Source of the DNA: Tricholoma matsutake | Lineage: Eukaryota; Basidiomycota; Agaricomycetes; Agaricales; Tricholomataceae | Assembly: GCA_026075535.2 (NCBI GenBank) | Contig: AP026538.1 | Span: 14,826,337 to 14,890,336, forward strand | Length of the DNA stretch: 64,000 nucleotides | Reading direction: 5' to 3' | Shown here: positions 54,867-63,839 of the stretch, in pieces | Layout of the letters: each line of letters opens with the position of its first letter | How positions within the stretch are numbered: position 1 is the first letter of the stretch | The notes under the pieces: generated by a model | The model's input: the letters and a program-made list of their open reading frames with translations, nothing else | What the model was told of the DNA's origin: nothing | Database searches by the model: none | Program-made: the position numbers and the translations under genes

Positions 54867-56000
54867 CCCTCAGGGGTGAGCATGCCGATATCCTGATGAT
54901 GGGGACATGGTCCAGCCATATGTCCAGTTTCCCCACAGTGGTAGCAGAGGTTCAACCTGTGTGCATGGCTATGGGCTGCATTGACATCCATTGGTACTGG
55001 AACATTGATGGCTGGTGCAGGAGTTTGACAGACAGGAATGGGATTATGTTGGGGGAGGGTTTGATTGAAGGTGTGGGACAAAGGAGTGGTAGTTGGAGCC
55101 CAGAATCCAGCATTGAAACTGCATTTGTGAGTCGGTTCTCATCACAGAGGGAAGTAGCTTCATACCAAGCATAGATATTATCATCCACTGGACATCCTTC
55201 CAACATCTGGGCAATCTGGTCCTGAATCTCTCAGTTGAGGCTGCATTGGAACTTCACCACCACTGGTAGCCCACCCCCATATCCTGCCATGTCCACCAAA
55301 TCTTTAAACTCATCGATATAATTGTCCACAGATCAACATGCCTAGTGGTAAGAGGATGACTCAAGTTGTGTCACTGCTCAATGGTGCTCATTAAGGGGAC
55401 AAAAGTGGCATACAAACTCTGCTTGAAAATCACCCCAAGTGGAGAAAGGTAGAGAATTGAGTTCTTTAGTTTGGCACAGAATATGGTCCACATAGAGATA
55501 GGCACATTCAGATTTCATGTATGTGAAAGCCCAATAAAGTTTTGCAGCTTCATCAATGAATTGATGTGACTGGAGACTGATATACAACTCACAGGAATTA
55601 AGGAACACACGTCCCTGTGCACACACACCATTAAATTCGGCAGGAGGGGACAGTTTGATCTGGGTGTGCTCCTTAGTGGGCACGTTGTTGTTGTTGGATG
55701 TGCTTGGAGTCGCAATGGGGGGAATAATGGTTGTGGAGCTAGTCTGAAGGGTTCTGATGAAGTTTTCGATTGTAGATTTAAGCAAGTTGATTTGCATGCA
55801 TATTCTGGTAATGTCACTTTCAAGTGCATTGAGGCACTCTGATGCATCCATGGCACTAGGGGGCATGTTTGGCAAAAATGGCAGCACACTAAAGGCAGGA
55901 CTGTTGGGAACAGTGTGTAGGGAGTCTATGGAGCTTTGGGAAGTGTCGTCCACTCCATACCTGCCTATCTTGGGCAGCATGTTCATGATTTCAGGCCTTA
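54867..56000 (-). pseudogene. Element A gag
   Basis: On minus from about 55990 (MNMLPKIGRYGVDD) in a frame continuous with the LTR. Contents: Ser/Pro-rich head, helical block ECLNALESDITRICMQINLLK, and retrotrans-gag core LSPPAEFNGVCAQGRVFLNSCELYI..FAFTYMKSECA..W..F..F (about 55650-55390), then a stop. A later block VVVKFQCSLN*EIQDQIA is near 55220. Zinc knuckle CYHCGETGHMAGPC is at about 54950-54905, which binds template RNA. Broken by stops and a frame change around 54970. Confidence 0.82.
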
Positions 56001-56016
56001 AGAGAGAGTCTTCTAC

Positions 56017-56369
56017 TATAAGGGCAACCTTAGCCTCTAGCAAAGGGGAATCCAAAGTTAAAATTATACTACATAGTACAGGGATTGGATGCGCACCTAG
56101 CAAAGGGAAATCTGAAGAGAAAACTTTAAAGACCCCTTTGCCAGTGCCCAGTATATATGAAGACTGCAAAAATCAAATAATAATCTAAAAATAGAAAAGG
56201 CAGAGATAGGCTTATCAAGGCCGCTGAATGACATTGTACCAAGGGGTAGATGTCAGATGGGGTACTCCATCTCTAAATATAAAACTGTCATAGAAAATGA
56301 AGAATAGAAGGAAATGAGGTGAGGAAAAATATAGGAGAAACATGTGGGGCACCCTCTAGTCCCTTTACA
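56017..56369 (-). repeat. 5' LTR of element A, internally deleted
   Basis: 353 bp, matching 44508-44931 with about 70 bp missing from the part after the TATAAAACTG stretch (about 56290). On minus it starts TGTAAAGGG and ends CCCTTATA. Confidence 0.88.
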
Positions 56370-56510
56370 AAAGCCATCAGCAGTTTCATGGAGTTTTGCT
56401 GCCTCATTTGCAGGCCTGTTCTGGATGATGATGACTTGGATGCAATTGACCATGCTCTTGCAAATTTTTATTGTGAACACACTAATTTTGAATCTGAGGA
56501 TGTCTGACCA
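56370..56510 (+). pseudogene. Plavaka transposase, part after the Gypsy insertion
   Basis: Begins with the second AAAGC. The frame reads AISSFMEFCCLICRPVLDDDDLDAIDHALANFYCEH, the natural continuation of QMLKA at 44507. It stops at TGA about 56507 (EDV-stop-PDHHTL), after which similarity fades into the Tc1/mariner element. Confidence 0.8.
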
Positions 56511-56519
56511 GATCATCAT

Positions 56520-57325
56520 ACACTTCAGTCACTCATTGGAACAGTTTTGTTGCACAGTACTTGGTATAGCCACCTTTTGTTCTAACTACTGCAGCAAGTC
56601 TTTTAGGCATGCTTTCAATCAATTTCTGACACTCCTCTTTTGGTATCTTCTCCCATTCCTCCTGTACCCTCTCCCAAAGCTCTGTAACACTATTAGCTGG
56701 TTCCTCATACTCCCCAAGCTTCTTTTTGAGATGATGCCACAGATGTTCTATGGGATTAAGATCAGGAGACTGTGCAGGCTACTTGAGGACAGTGATATCA
56801 TTGTCTTCAAACCACTTCTTGGCCTTTTTGCTGGTATGTTTGGGGTCATTGTCCTGCTGAAATATGACATCATCAGTAGTTTTACCCCAAAGCTCCAGTG
56901 TTTGTTGAAGCTCATCCTCCATAATGCTGACATAAAAGATCAGCATTCATCTTTCCTTCAAGCCTAGTGGCATATCCAACCCAATCCCATCCCATACACC
57001 CCCACAACATCAAATTCCCTCCTCCAAACTTCACTGTTCCCTCAACTAGCCTATCACTCAGACCTTCATCACTATGTTTCCATGCATATTTTCTTCCATC
57101 TGACCCCAAACAATTAATTTTAGTCTCATCTGACCATAAGACCCTTTTCCAATCCTCAAGTGTCCACTATGCATGCCTCTCAGCAAATTTTAATCATGCT
57201 CATCAGTGATGAGGTTTGAGTAGTGGATGTAATTTTCTCAGATTTTATGACAATTTATTTCATTTTATATGAGTACATCTATTAACAGATTGAAAACATT
57301 GGAACAATTTTGTTGGCTACTGTAT
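56520..57325 (-). mobile_element. Tc1/mariner transposon, 3' end truncated
   Basis: Transposase on minus in broken frames, with D1 as VLWSDETKINCLG (about 57155-57115), FGGGNLMLWGCMGWDWVG (about 57030-56975), D2 as FQQDNDPKHTSKKA (about 56870-56830), SPDLNPIEHLWHHLKK with the third acidic residue (about 56770-56725), and a C-terminal RLAAVVRTKGGYTKY (about 56610-56565). All three acidic positions are present. The outer right end reads ACAGTAGCCAACAAAATTG on minus, next to TA. A matching left inverted repeat is not found, so that end is lost. Confidence 0.8.
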
Positions 57326-57906
57326 ATTGAAAAATTACTTGTCCAGTGTATCAACGTCAATGGCTGCTTTATTCATGCAGCCTCTTCAGGAATAAGAAAA
57401 ATGGTTGCTCATGCAATTGCTTTTGAATCACCTGTTGCAAGAGTATACCATTCTCTGCCTCCCCCCATTGAGGATTCAGATGAAACCCTTTCCATTTTGT
57501 TTACAGGCCCATGCAAACCCACCACTAGTGAATATAAGTGCACTCCTTTGCCAGTGCGCTGCAAGGCTGTAGCCCATGCACTTGAATGGCTGAAAACCAA
57601 CCATCAAGATTATTCAGACTTAAATATTGCATATGATGAATTGGAAAATAGAGGATACACCCCCTGTTTGTGTGGAATACCAATTTTCTCATACCAACAA
57701 GGTTGAAGAAGGAACAACCTGTTTGATTCAAAACAGCTGATGGAGTAGATGATGGCCCATGCCCTTTTGTAGTCCATGGTGTCATAGACCAGCAACTGGC
57801 AACTAAAACTGTAGCTGCACTGAAAGGTATTGCACTGAAACATTGGAACAGCAAAGGTGCAGCACTGTCAATGTCTCATGCAGCAGAGCCCCATTCTATA
57901 TACAAC
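57326..57906 (+). pseudogene. Helitron 3 N-terminal region
   Basis: Frame from 57326 to 57706 with VNGCFIHAASSGIRKMVAHAIAFESPVARVYHSLPPP, LFTGPCKPT and AVAHALEWLKTNHQDYSDLNIAYDEL. After a frame change comes DGPCPFVVHGVIDQQLATKT.. to HSIYN at the solo LTR. The region typically precedes the Rep domain in fungal Helitrons of this type. Confidence 0.75.
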
Positions 57907-58329
57907 TGTAAGGGGATAGAGTGTGCCTCATGTGTTTCTCCTATTTTTTATGTTCATCCTATATTTTTCCTCACCTCGTTTCCTTCTATTCTTCATTTTC
58001 TATGATTTTTCCTTATTTTATTACTAATTTCCCTTTCAATCACATTTGTGCATGTTGACAGTTTTATATTTAGAGATGGAGTACCCCTTCCAACATCTAC
58101 CCCTTGGTACAATGTCATTTGGCAGCCTTGATAAGCCTATCTCCACCTTTTCTATTTTTAGATTATTATTTGATTTCTGTAGTCTTCACATATACTAGGC
58201 ACTGGCAAAGGGGTCTTTAGAGTTTTCTCTTCGGATTTCCCTTTGCTAGGTGCGCCTCCAATCCCTGTACTATGTAGTATAATTTTAACTTGAGATTTCC
58301 CTTTGCTAGAGGCTGAGGTTTCCCTTATA
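57907..58329 (+). repeat. Solo LTR of element A family in Helitron 3 (site 1)
   Basis: 423 bp, TGTAAGGGG..CCCTTATA, with a perfect 5-bp duplication ACAAC at 57902-57906 and 58330-58334. It aligns with the LTRs at 44508 and 56017. Removing it restores HSIYN-NANFYPQICPWLFPYGL. Confidence 0.9.
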
Positions 58330-60600
58330 ACAACAATGCAAATTTCTATCCCCAGATTTGCCCTTGGCTGTTCCCATATGGCTTAGGTGACATTGGCAAT
58401 GGTATACTGTCTGAAAAAGCACACAAGGAATGGTTACTTATGTATCATGAGAAGTGGTTCCAGTGAGATATTGCATTTCCCTTTGTAGCTTTCAGTTATG
58501 AGCAGATAAAAGCTTTGACAACTGGAGCTTTTTTGCTGACAGAAAGAGCAAAATTCAAAGCCATTGCACAGCACCTTTTAAATGTTAACCAAGAGGTTTT
58601 GGCAGATATTGCAAAATGTATGTCAGAAGGTGAAACTGTTACAGCATTGACTGCAGATGAAAAGATGTGTTTTTAAATAATAAGAGACCTAGATCACGTT
58701 AGTGGGAAAGTAAAAGAATCTATCACTAGTAAAAAATACATGCGCAATAAAATCCTTCAGGTCTCTGATAGTAGCATTGGGTGCACCCCTATGGTATATA
58801 ACTTTATCTCCAGCAGAAACAAACACCCAATATGCTTATATTTCACAGGCCAGAGCCAATCTTTCCATCCTTGGCCACTTTGTGCAGATGACAGGTATCA
58901 ATTGATTGCTGAAAATCCTGTTGCAGGTGCTCATTTCTTTGACTTTATGACAACAATGTTTATCAAACGTGTCCTTGGGGTTGGAACAACCCATAGTGGA
59001 CTTTATGGAAATGCATCTGGATACTATGGCACTGTTGAACAACAAGGGCACCTGACTTTATATTTGCATATGCTATTATGGATTAAAAGCACTACATCCC
59101 CAGATGATATGCAATGGAGGATCACAGATCCAGATTCAGCTTTTTGCAAAAGCTTGATTGAATACTTAGAAAGTACTCATGCTGGAGATTTCATTGCAGG
59201 TTCCAGAGAAGCTGCTGAAAAGAATGTTCACAAGATATCAGGCCAAGCTGAGTACCATGACCCTACAGAGACCATGCCTGAAGCACCACCTGATCAATGC
59301 TCTACAGTGGAGTGTGGAGGATGTAAACAATGTGGGGCCTTGGCATCATGGTAGTCACAGTTCAAAGCAACAGTAGACAACATCCTTCTTAGGTCCAACA
59401 TCTACAAATGCACAACAAATAAAAACAAGGATGGCTCTCAAAACAAGTTCTGCTCCTTCACAGGGTGCTTGGACAATATTTGGGGCAAATGCAAAGCTTG
59501 CTTTGTAAGGGGACTAGAGGGTGCCCCATGTGTTTCTCCTATTTTTACATTCATCCTATATTTTTCCTCACCTCGTTTCTTTCTATTCTTCATTTTCTAT
59601 GATTTTTCCTTATTTTATTACTAATTTCCCTTTCTATCACATTTGTGCATGTTGACAGTTTTATATTTAGAGATGGAGTACCCTTTCTGACTTGGTATGA
59701 TGTCATCGGTGGCCTTGATCAGCCTATCTCTGCCTTTTCTATTTTTAGATTATTATTTAATTTTTGCAGTCTTCATATATACTGGGCACTGGTAAAGGGG
59801 TCCTTGGAGTTTTCTCTTCGGATTTCCCTTTGCTAGGTGCATCTCCAATCCCTGTAATATGTAGTATAATTTTAACTTTGGATTTCCCTTTGCTAGAGGC
59901 TGAGGTTGCCCTTATATGCTTACCAAGACCACTGTTCATGAAAACAGAGGTAGATAACAAAACATTACAAGTTTGCACTCAGGAACAGCAATCAAAGGAG
60001 TGTTACTTTATGTGTCCAACTATGTGATAAAGCCTACTTTGAAGACACATGTCATATTTGAAACTGTGAGATCTATATTCCAGAGAACACTGGGATGCTA
60101 ACAGGGACAGATTCTCACCAACAAAAAGCACACAAACTAATGACAAAAATTGTGAATTCTTTGAGTGCAAAAATGGAAATTGGAGCCCCAATGATCTGTA
60201 TGTACCTTCTTGGAAATGTAGACCACTATACCAGCCACAAATTTGTGCCTTTCCATTGGCAGTCATTTGTAACCAATGCACAATCTCTGTGGGCACCACA
60301 GAATGATTTGCCAGATAGTGAACAAGGTATGGAGCATGTAACATTACTCAAGCAGGGCAATCAGGTGGTTGGAATGTCTCCAGTTAGTGACTATATAGCT
60401 CAGCCAATTGAACTAGAATCTATTTCCCTGTATGACTGGATTGCACATAGCAAATGAGTGAAGAAGGCCAAACACAACACTCTCATTCTGCAAATCCCAC
60501 CAACAATGGAACTACTTCATGGCCCTTTGTGCCAAATGAAGTTAAAATAGTAACTAAAGCCCACCTCACTCAATCCTTTGAATCTACAAAATGAGGTCCC
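58330..60600 (+). pseudogene. Helitron 3 Rep (HUH) domain
   Basis: Blocks: ICPWLFPYGL (about 58353-58385), MRNKILQVSDSS..NKHPICLYFTGQSQSFHPWPLCADD (58740-58890), AGAHFFDFMTTMFIKRVLGVGTTHSGLYG (about 58925-59010), and an HUH-region LTLYLHMLLWI (about 59053-59085), where the first His of the expected H-x-H is Tyr. Also CKQCGALASW (about 59322). After the second solo LTR: PRPLFMKTEVDNKT, MLTGTDSHQQKAHKLMTKIVNSLSAKMEIGAPMICMYLLGN (60095-60220). Multiple stops. The His-to-Tyr change would itself abolish nicking. Confidence 0.78.
59504..59916 (+). repeat. Solo LTR of element A family in Helitron 3 (site 2)
   Basis: 413 bp, TGTAAGGGG..CCCTTATA, with a perfect 5-bp duplication TGCTT at 59499-59503 and 59917-59921. 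Removing it joins NIWGKCKAC to LPRPLFMKTEVD, restoring the Helitron frame. Confidence 0.9.
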
Positions 60601-61617
60601 ACAATAGATGCTGTTGTGAAAAAATTGAAGAGCAGAAGAGGGCCTACTGGATTGTGAATAACCACTCCCATAGTGACAGCCCTGAACAACTAAAAATCAA
60701 TATGTCTGGAATGGCTGGCACTGGCAAAACATGGGTGCTTGAGGCCCTCATTGAACTATTCAAACAAAAGAAAGAGTCACACAGACTGGTTGTGGCTGTA
60801 CCAACAGGCACTGCAGCTGCTCTTTTGTGTGGGTCAACTTATCACTATATGTTTGGCATCAATTCAGATGGAGAACAAACATCAGCAACACAATTAGCAC
60901 AAGTAAAAACCAGACTGCAGGGGGTTGACTATGTTTTATGGATGAAGTATCCATGCTGTGCTGCAGAGATATGTATCTCATAAGTGCACACCTAGTTCAA
61001 GTTAACAAAAATCCCCAAAGGCCTTTCAGAGGTCTTGACATGATTTTTGCAGGAGACTTTGCACAGCTCCCACCTGCAATTGGACAAGAAAATGCATCTC
61101 TTTATAGTCAAACAGTTGGCACCAATCCAAAGTCTTTGTATGATCAAGAGGCTGCAATGGGCAAAGCCTTGTGGCACCAGGTAACAACAGTTGTAATCCT
61201 GTGAGAAAATATGAGGCAGAAAAATGAGTCACCAGAAGACACAAAATTTTGTACTACCCTAGAAAACATGTGGTACAAAGCTTGCACTCCTGCAGACATT
61301 GCATTTTTAAACAGAGTGGTATTTCTAGCTCAAGACAAGGCCAACCAAATATAACCCAGAAGCAATTCAGAGATATGTCTATCATTACTGCATTAAATGC
61401 CCACAAGGATGAAATAAACTGGCTAGGCACATTCCCCTTTGCAGCTGAGACAGAGCAATCTGTGCACCATTTTTTCTCTCAAGACTCAGTGCCTTCAAAA
61501 GATGCAAAAGAAAAAAGAAAACATTTAAAGGGGACCTACAAGCACAATATAAAGCTGCTTCTATCACTACCAAAGCACAAACAATCCTATGGGACCAGTC
61601 TCCATGTAGAAACACTA
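60601..61617 (+). pseudogene. Helitron 3 PIF1-like helicase, 3'-truncated
   Basis: Walker A GMAGTGKTWVLEAL is intact at about 60706-60750, and VPTGTAAALL at about 60801. A frame change near 60940 leads to MDEVSMLCCRDMYL (Walker B DE). GLDMIFAGDFAQLPPAIGQ is at about 61034-61090. A TGA near 61202 precedes ENMRQKN. The rest of the helicase C-terminal motifs are missing because the inverted-repeat element and other sequence follow. Confidence 0.82.
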
Positions 61618-62629
61618 GGGAATGTCACAGGTTTGTAAACCCATGTGGGTAGACACCATGGGTGCATAAGGGTATGGGTACAGGTTGGGGTTTAGTAACC
61701 CTCGCCCAACCCACACCTGTGATGTGGGCACAGCAGGTTTTGTACATGAGTGTAAAGCTCGGGCCAAATACTAGTATAAACTATTAAATAAATAATTTCC
61801 CCTTGTTGTTGTTGACATTGTCCTCCCCTCTCCACGTTGTTGTCATTGTTGAGCACCCACAATCCACCCCGCGAGCAGGGGCTCGCAGTGGTGTAGGGGT
61901 GAGTGCTGGGTCAGCAGTTCTAGTTAGTAGTTAAAAAAATCTGTTAGTAACAAAAAATGAAATAGAAGGAAAAAGACTTACCAATGACCCAAGAGACGTC
62001 ATTTGACATCTCTTGGGCCTTTTTTGTTTGCCTTGCCTCCTCCTCATTGTCTCCCCCTCCTCTCCCATCATTCCATCCTCGTTCTGTTTTCATTTGGTTT
62101 GGTGGCAGTGTTGCTGTTCTCTTGCTGGTTTGTAGTTCATTCCCACCTCATGAGCAGTCACTCATGGCAGTGGTTGGGGGTGCTTTCGTGGTCCTGTAAG
62201 TGGCTGCTGTTGTTGTCCTGATTTTGTTTCATTGTTATACATCAAAACCTATAAGACACAAAAAATATAAGTTAGTTGAAAAATAAAAAGCAAAGAATAT
62301 ATAAAAAGAAGCTTACCAGGGGCCCAAATGACAATAACATCATTTGGGCCCATATCTGTGGTTAGTTCTATGGGTAGGAGGAAGGGAGGTGGCGGCGTTG
62401 TCATTGAGAGTGGTGGTTGATGTGGTGAGGGTACAAATATGTGTAAACATATAAACAATCAATGATCACTTTTAATGTGTTTTGATCCCATACAGGTTTT
62501 GATACCTGTGGGTTATACCCAACCCATGACCCATACCTATCAGAACCCATACCCTTGTGTATGGGTATGGGTTTTGAGGGGTATGGGCATGGGTTGCCCT
62601 GAAAAACCCCAGGGCAGCCCATGACATTC
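61618..62629. mobile_element. Non-autonomous inverted-repeat element with two palindrome modules
   Basis: Left end GGGAATGTCA and right end TGACATTCCC are inverse complements. ACTA (or CACTA) flanks both sides (about 61613-61617 and 62629-62633). Next to each end are GGGTATGGGTT/AACCCATACCC-like sequences. It contains two reverse copies of the palindrome-intron module: CCCAAGAGA..TCTCTTGGG at 61988-62019 and GGGCCCAAATGA..TCATTTGGGCCC at 62321-62352. Each is preceded by an intron-like run ending CTTAC. No transposase. Open frames in it lack domains. Confidence 0.55.
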
Positions 62630-62945
62630 CCACTACTGGGGCTGACCACAGAAACACAGCCTTAGAAACTTGTTTTAAGACTTCTGATGTGTATATCCTT
62701 TGGAATTCTTAATATGTATGTAAAAGAAATGGCAGGGAAATATTTTACATGTATCCAAGCTGTATCTGCAAGGAACATAAAAGGTGTATTCTACAATGTT
62801 TCTTTCAGATCCCTTCCAGAAACATTTTTCATGCTCCCTTTGTTCCGATTTGTTATCTAGACCCACAAGACTGGGCACTTCATTTTTCCCCTTTCTGACA
62901 CAACACAACTCACTTCCGATGGAGACACCCCCTGACCTGACTCCT
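62630..62945. other. Intergenic, no gene seen
   Basis: About 300 bases between the inverted-repeat element and the LTR-like region; I see no conserved motif. Confidence 0.35.
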
Positions 62946-63300
62946 GTCGATCGACATGCTGCACCACAGTATTCCATGATGTCGGACTCCATGATGTCAG
63001 ACTCCTTGACATCAGACCCTTGATATTGGATCCGTGACATCGGACGCCTCATGCTTGGCATGAGGGTTATTTGCTATTGTTCTTTGACATGCTGTGCCGC
63101 AGCACTCTGTGACATCAGATGCCTCATGCTAGGCATGAGGCTTACTGTTCTATTGTTCCTTCTATATTTACTTGACAAGGATCTCATATTCCGATTGGAT
63201 GATAGACATTCTCTGAACCATATATAAACTACAGTAATACTGCTTGTATTCCTTAGCTTGACCTAATTCAAACAACAGTCTTAACTCAACCAGAACACTC
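62946..63300 (+). repeat. Probable LTR region of a young Gypsy element (promoter part)
   Basis: A near-duplicate of about 140 bases: GACATGCTG..CAGTATTC..CCTCATGCTTGGCATGAGG (62947-63064) and GACATGCTG..CAGCACTC..CCTCATGCTAGGCATGAGG (63089-63143). Each ends in an 8-bp palindrome. A TATATAAA box at about 63221-63228 would place a transcription start shortly after. CpGs are intact. The exact LTR ends were not found because the partner LTR is outside the window. Confidence 0.5.
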
Positions 63301-63520
63301 GACAGCTTAGGAAGCCCCTAGCTGTGATAACATCGAACTCGACAGTTGGAAAGCCTCCAACTGTGATATACAAACCTATGGTCTGCTCAGAAAGCCTCTG
63401 AGTATGGACAGCTGTGACGACTTGAGGAAGTACCCAAGTGAAGGCAGGAAGCCCGATACACTAGGAAAGCCTCCTAGTGTGATACGAGACAGTTGGAAAG
63501 CCTCCAACTGTAACACACAA
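63301..63520 (+). repeat. Array of six small hairpins with a shared loop
   Basis: Hairpins centred near 63313, 63349, 63387, 63430, 63467 and 63501. Stems are CAGCT(T)AGG/CCTAGCTG, ACAGTTGG/CCAACTGT, CTCAGA/TCTGAG, ACTTGAGG/CCCAAGT, ACACTAGG/CCTAGTGT, and ACAGTTGG/CCAACTGT. Five share a loop reading AAGCC or AAAGCCT; most are followed by GTGATA or similar. They lie between the TATA box and the gag start, so they would be in the leader RNA. Further stems follow at about 63580 (CACCTA/TAGGTG) and 63714 (TGGTTCTC/GAGAACCA). Confidence 0.8.
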
Positions 63521-63839
63521 AGCCAAGGCTGAGTTAAGGACCTATAGTCTTAACAAAAGGTCAAGCTGATCTACGCAGTCCACCTACCTAGGTGCAGACA
63601 CAACGTCTTTCAGACAAAGCCCAGACAGACCTCCAACTGGAGCATCATCATCAGGAAGAACCCTGTGGTATAGATACCAGGGTCGACTAGTACGATACTC
63701 AGAACCAGCACAGAAGTGGTTCTCAAGGAGAACCAGTGACAAAGAACCCTGATACCTCGATGAAGAGGATTTTAGATCCTTCAATAAAGAAGAAACCCCA
63801 GAACAAGATCCATTCTCCCTATCCAATGACAACGCCAAC

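Larger units (their letters stand above)
44508..56369 (-). mobile_element. Chromodomain Ty3/Gypsy element A, full length, with nested element B
   Basis: LTRs at 44508-44931 and 56017-56369, and a perfect 5-bp target duplication AAAGC at 44503-44507 and 56370-56374. On minus the order is gag, protease, RT, RNase H, integrase, chromodomain. The integrase is interrupted by element B (45870-51788). Subtracting B and one target duplication gives about 5.9 kb, a normal size. A purine tract (GAGGGGGGGTGA on minus) directly precedes the 3' LTR. Many in-frame stops. Same family as 23189-26680; solo LTRs of this family sit at 57907-58329 and 59504-59916. Confidence 0.93.
43091..56510 (+). mobile_element. 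Plavaka-type (CACTA group) transposon remnant, split by nested Gypsy elements
   Basis: Two parts, 43091-44507 and 56370-56510, belong to one gene: reading ..QMLKA before the insertion joins AISSFMEFCC.. after it once the intervening 11.86-kb element and one AAAGC are removed. The 5' and 3' transposon ends are not seen; the 3' side is replaced by a Tc1/mariner element. The Plavaka assignment rests on protein blocks remembered from mushroom genomes, listed in the coding entries. Confidence 0.78.
57326..61617 (+). mobile_element. Helitron of a second family, truncated at both ends
   Basis: Carries Helitron N-terminal blocks, an HUH Rep region and PIF1 helicase, but its protein differs clearly from the two Helitrons at the left (Rep block LTLYLHMLLWI rather than LPHMHCIIFL). 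The 5' side starts abruptly beside the Tc1/mariner end; the 3' side ends in the helicase at the inverted-repeat element. Two solo LTRs interrupt it without loss of Helitron sequence. Confidence 0.83.

Noticed and set aside
56520..57325. Matching terminal inverted repeats for the Tc1/mariner element
   Set aside because: The two CATTGGAACARTTTTGTTG stretches are in direct, not inverted, orientation; the left one encodes the transposase C-terminus.
62530..62620. Telomere-like GGGTATGGGTT words
   Set aside because: Only a few irregular units, inside an inverted-repeat element with a mirrored partner at 61640-61730; not a TTAGGG array.
63301..63520. CRISPR-like spacing of short repeats
   Set aside because: Units are hairpins with variable stems and a constant loop, irregular spacing and no unique spacers, in a eukaryotic retroelement leader.
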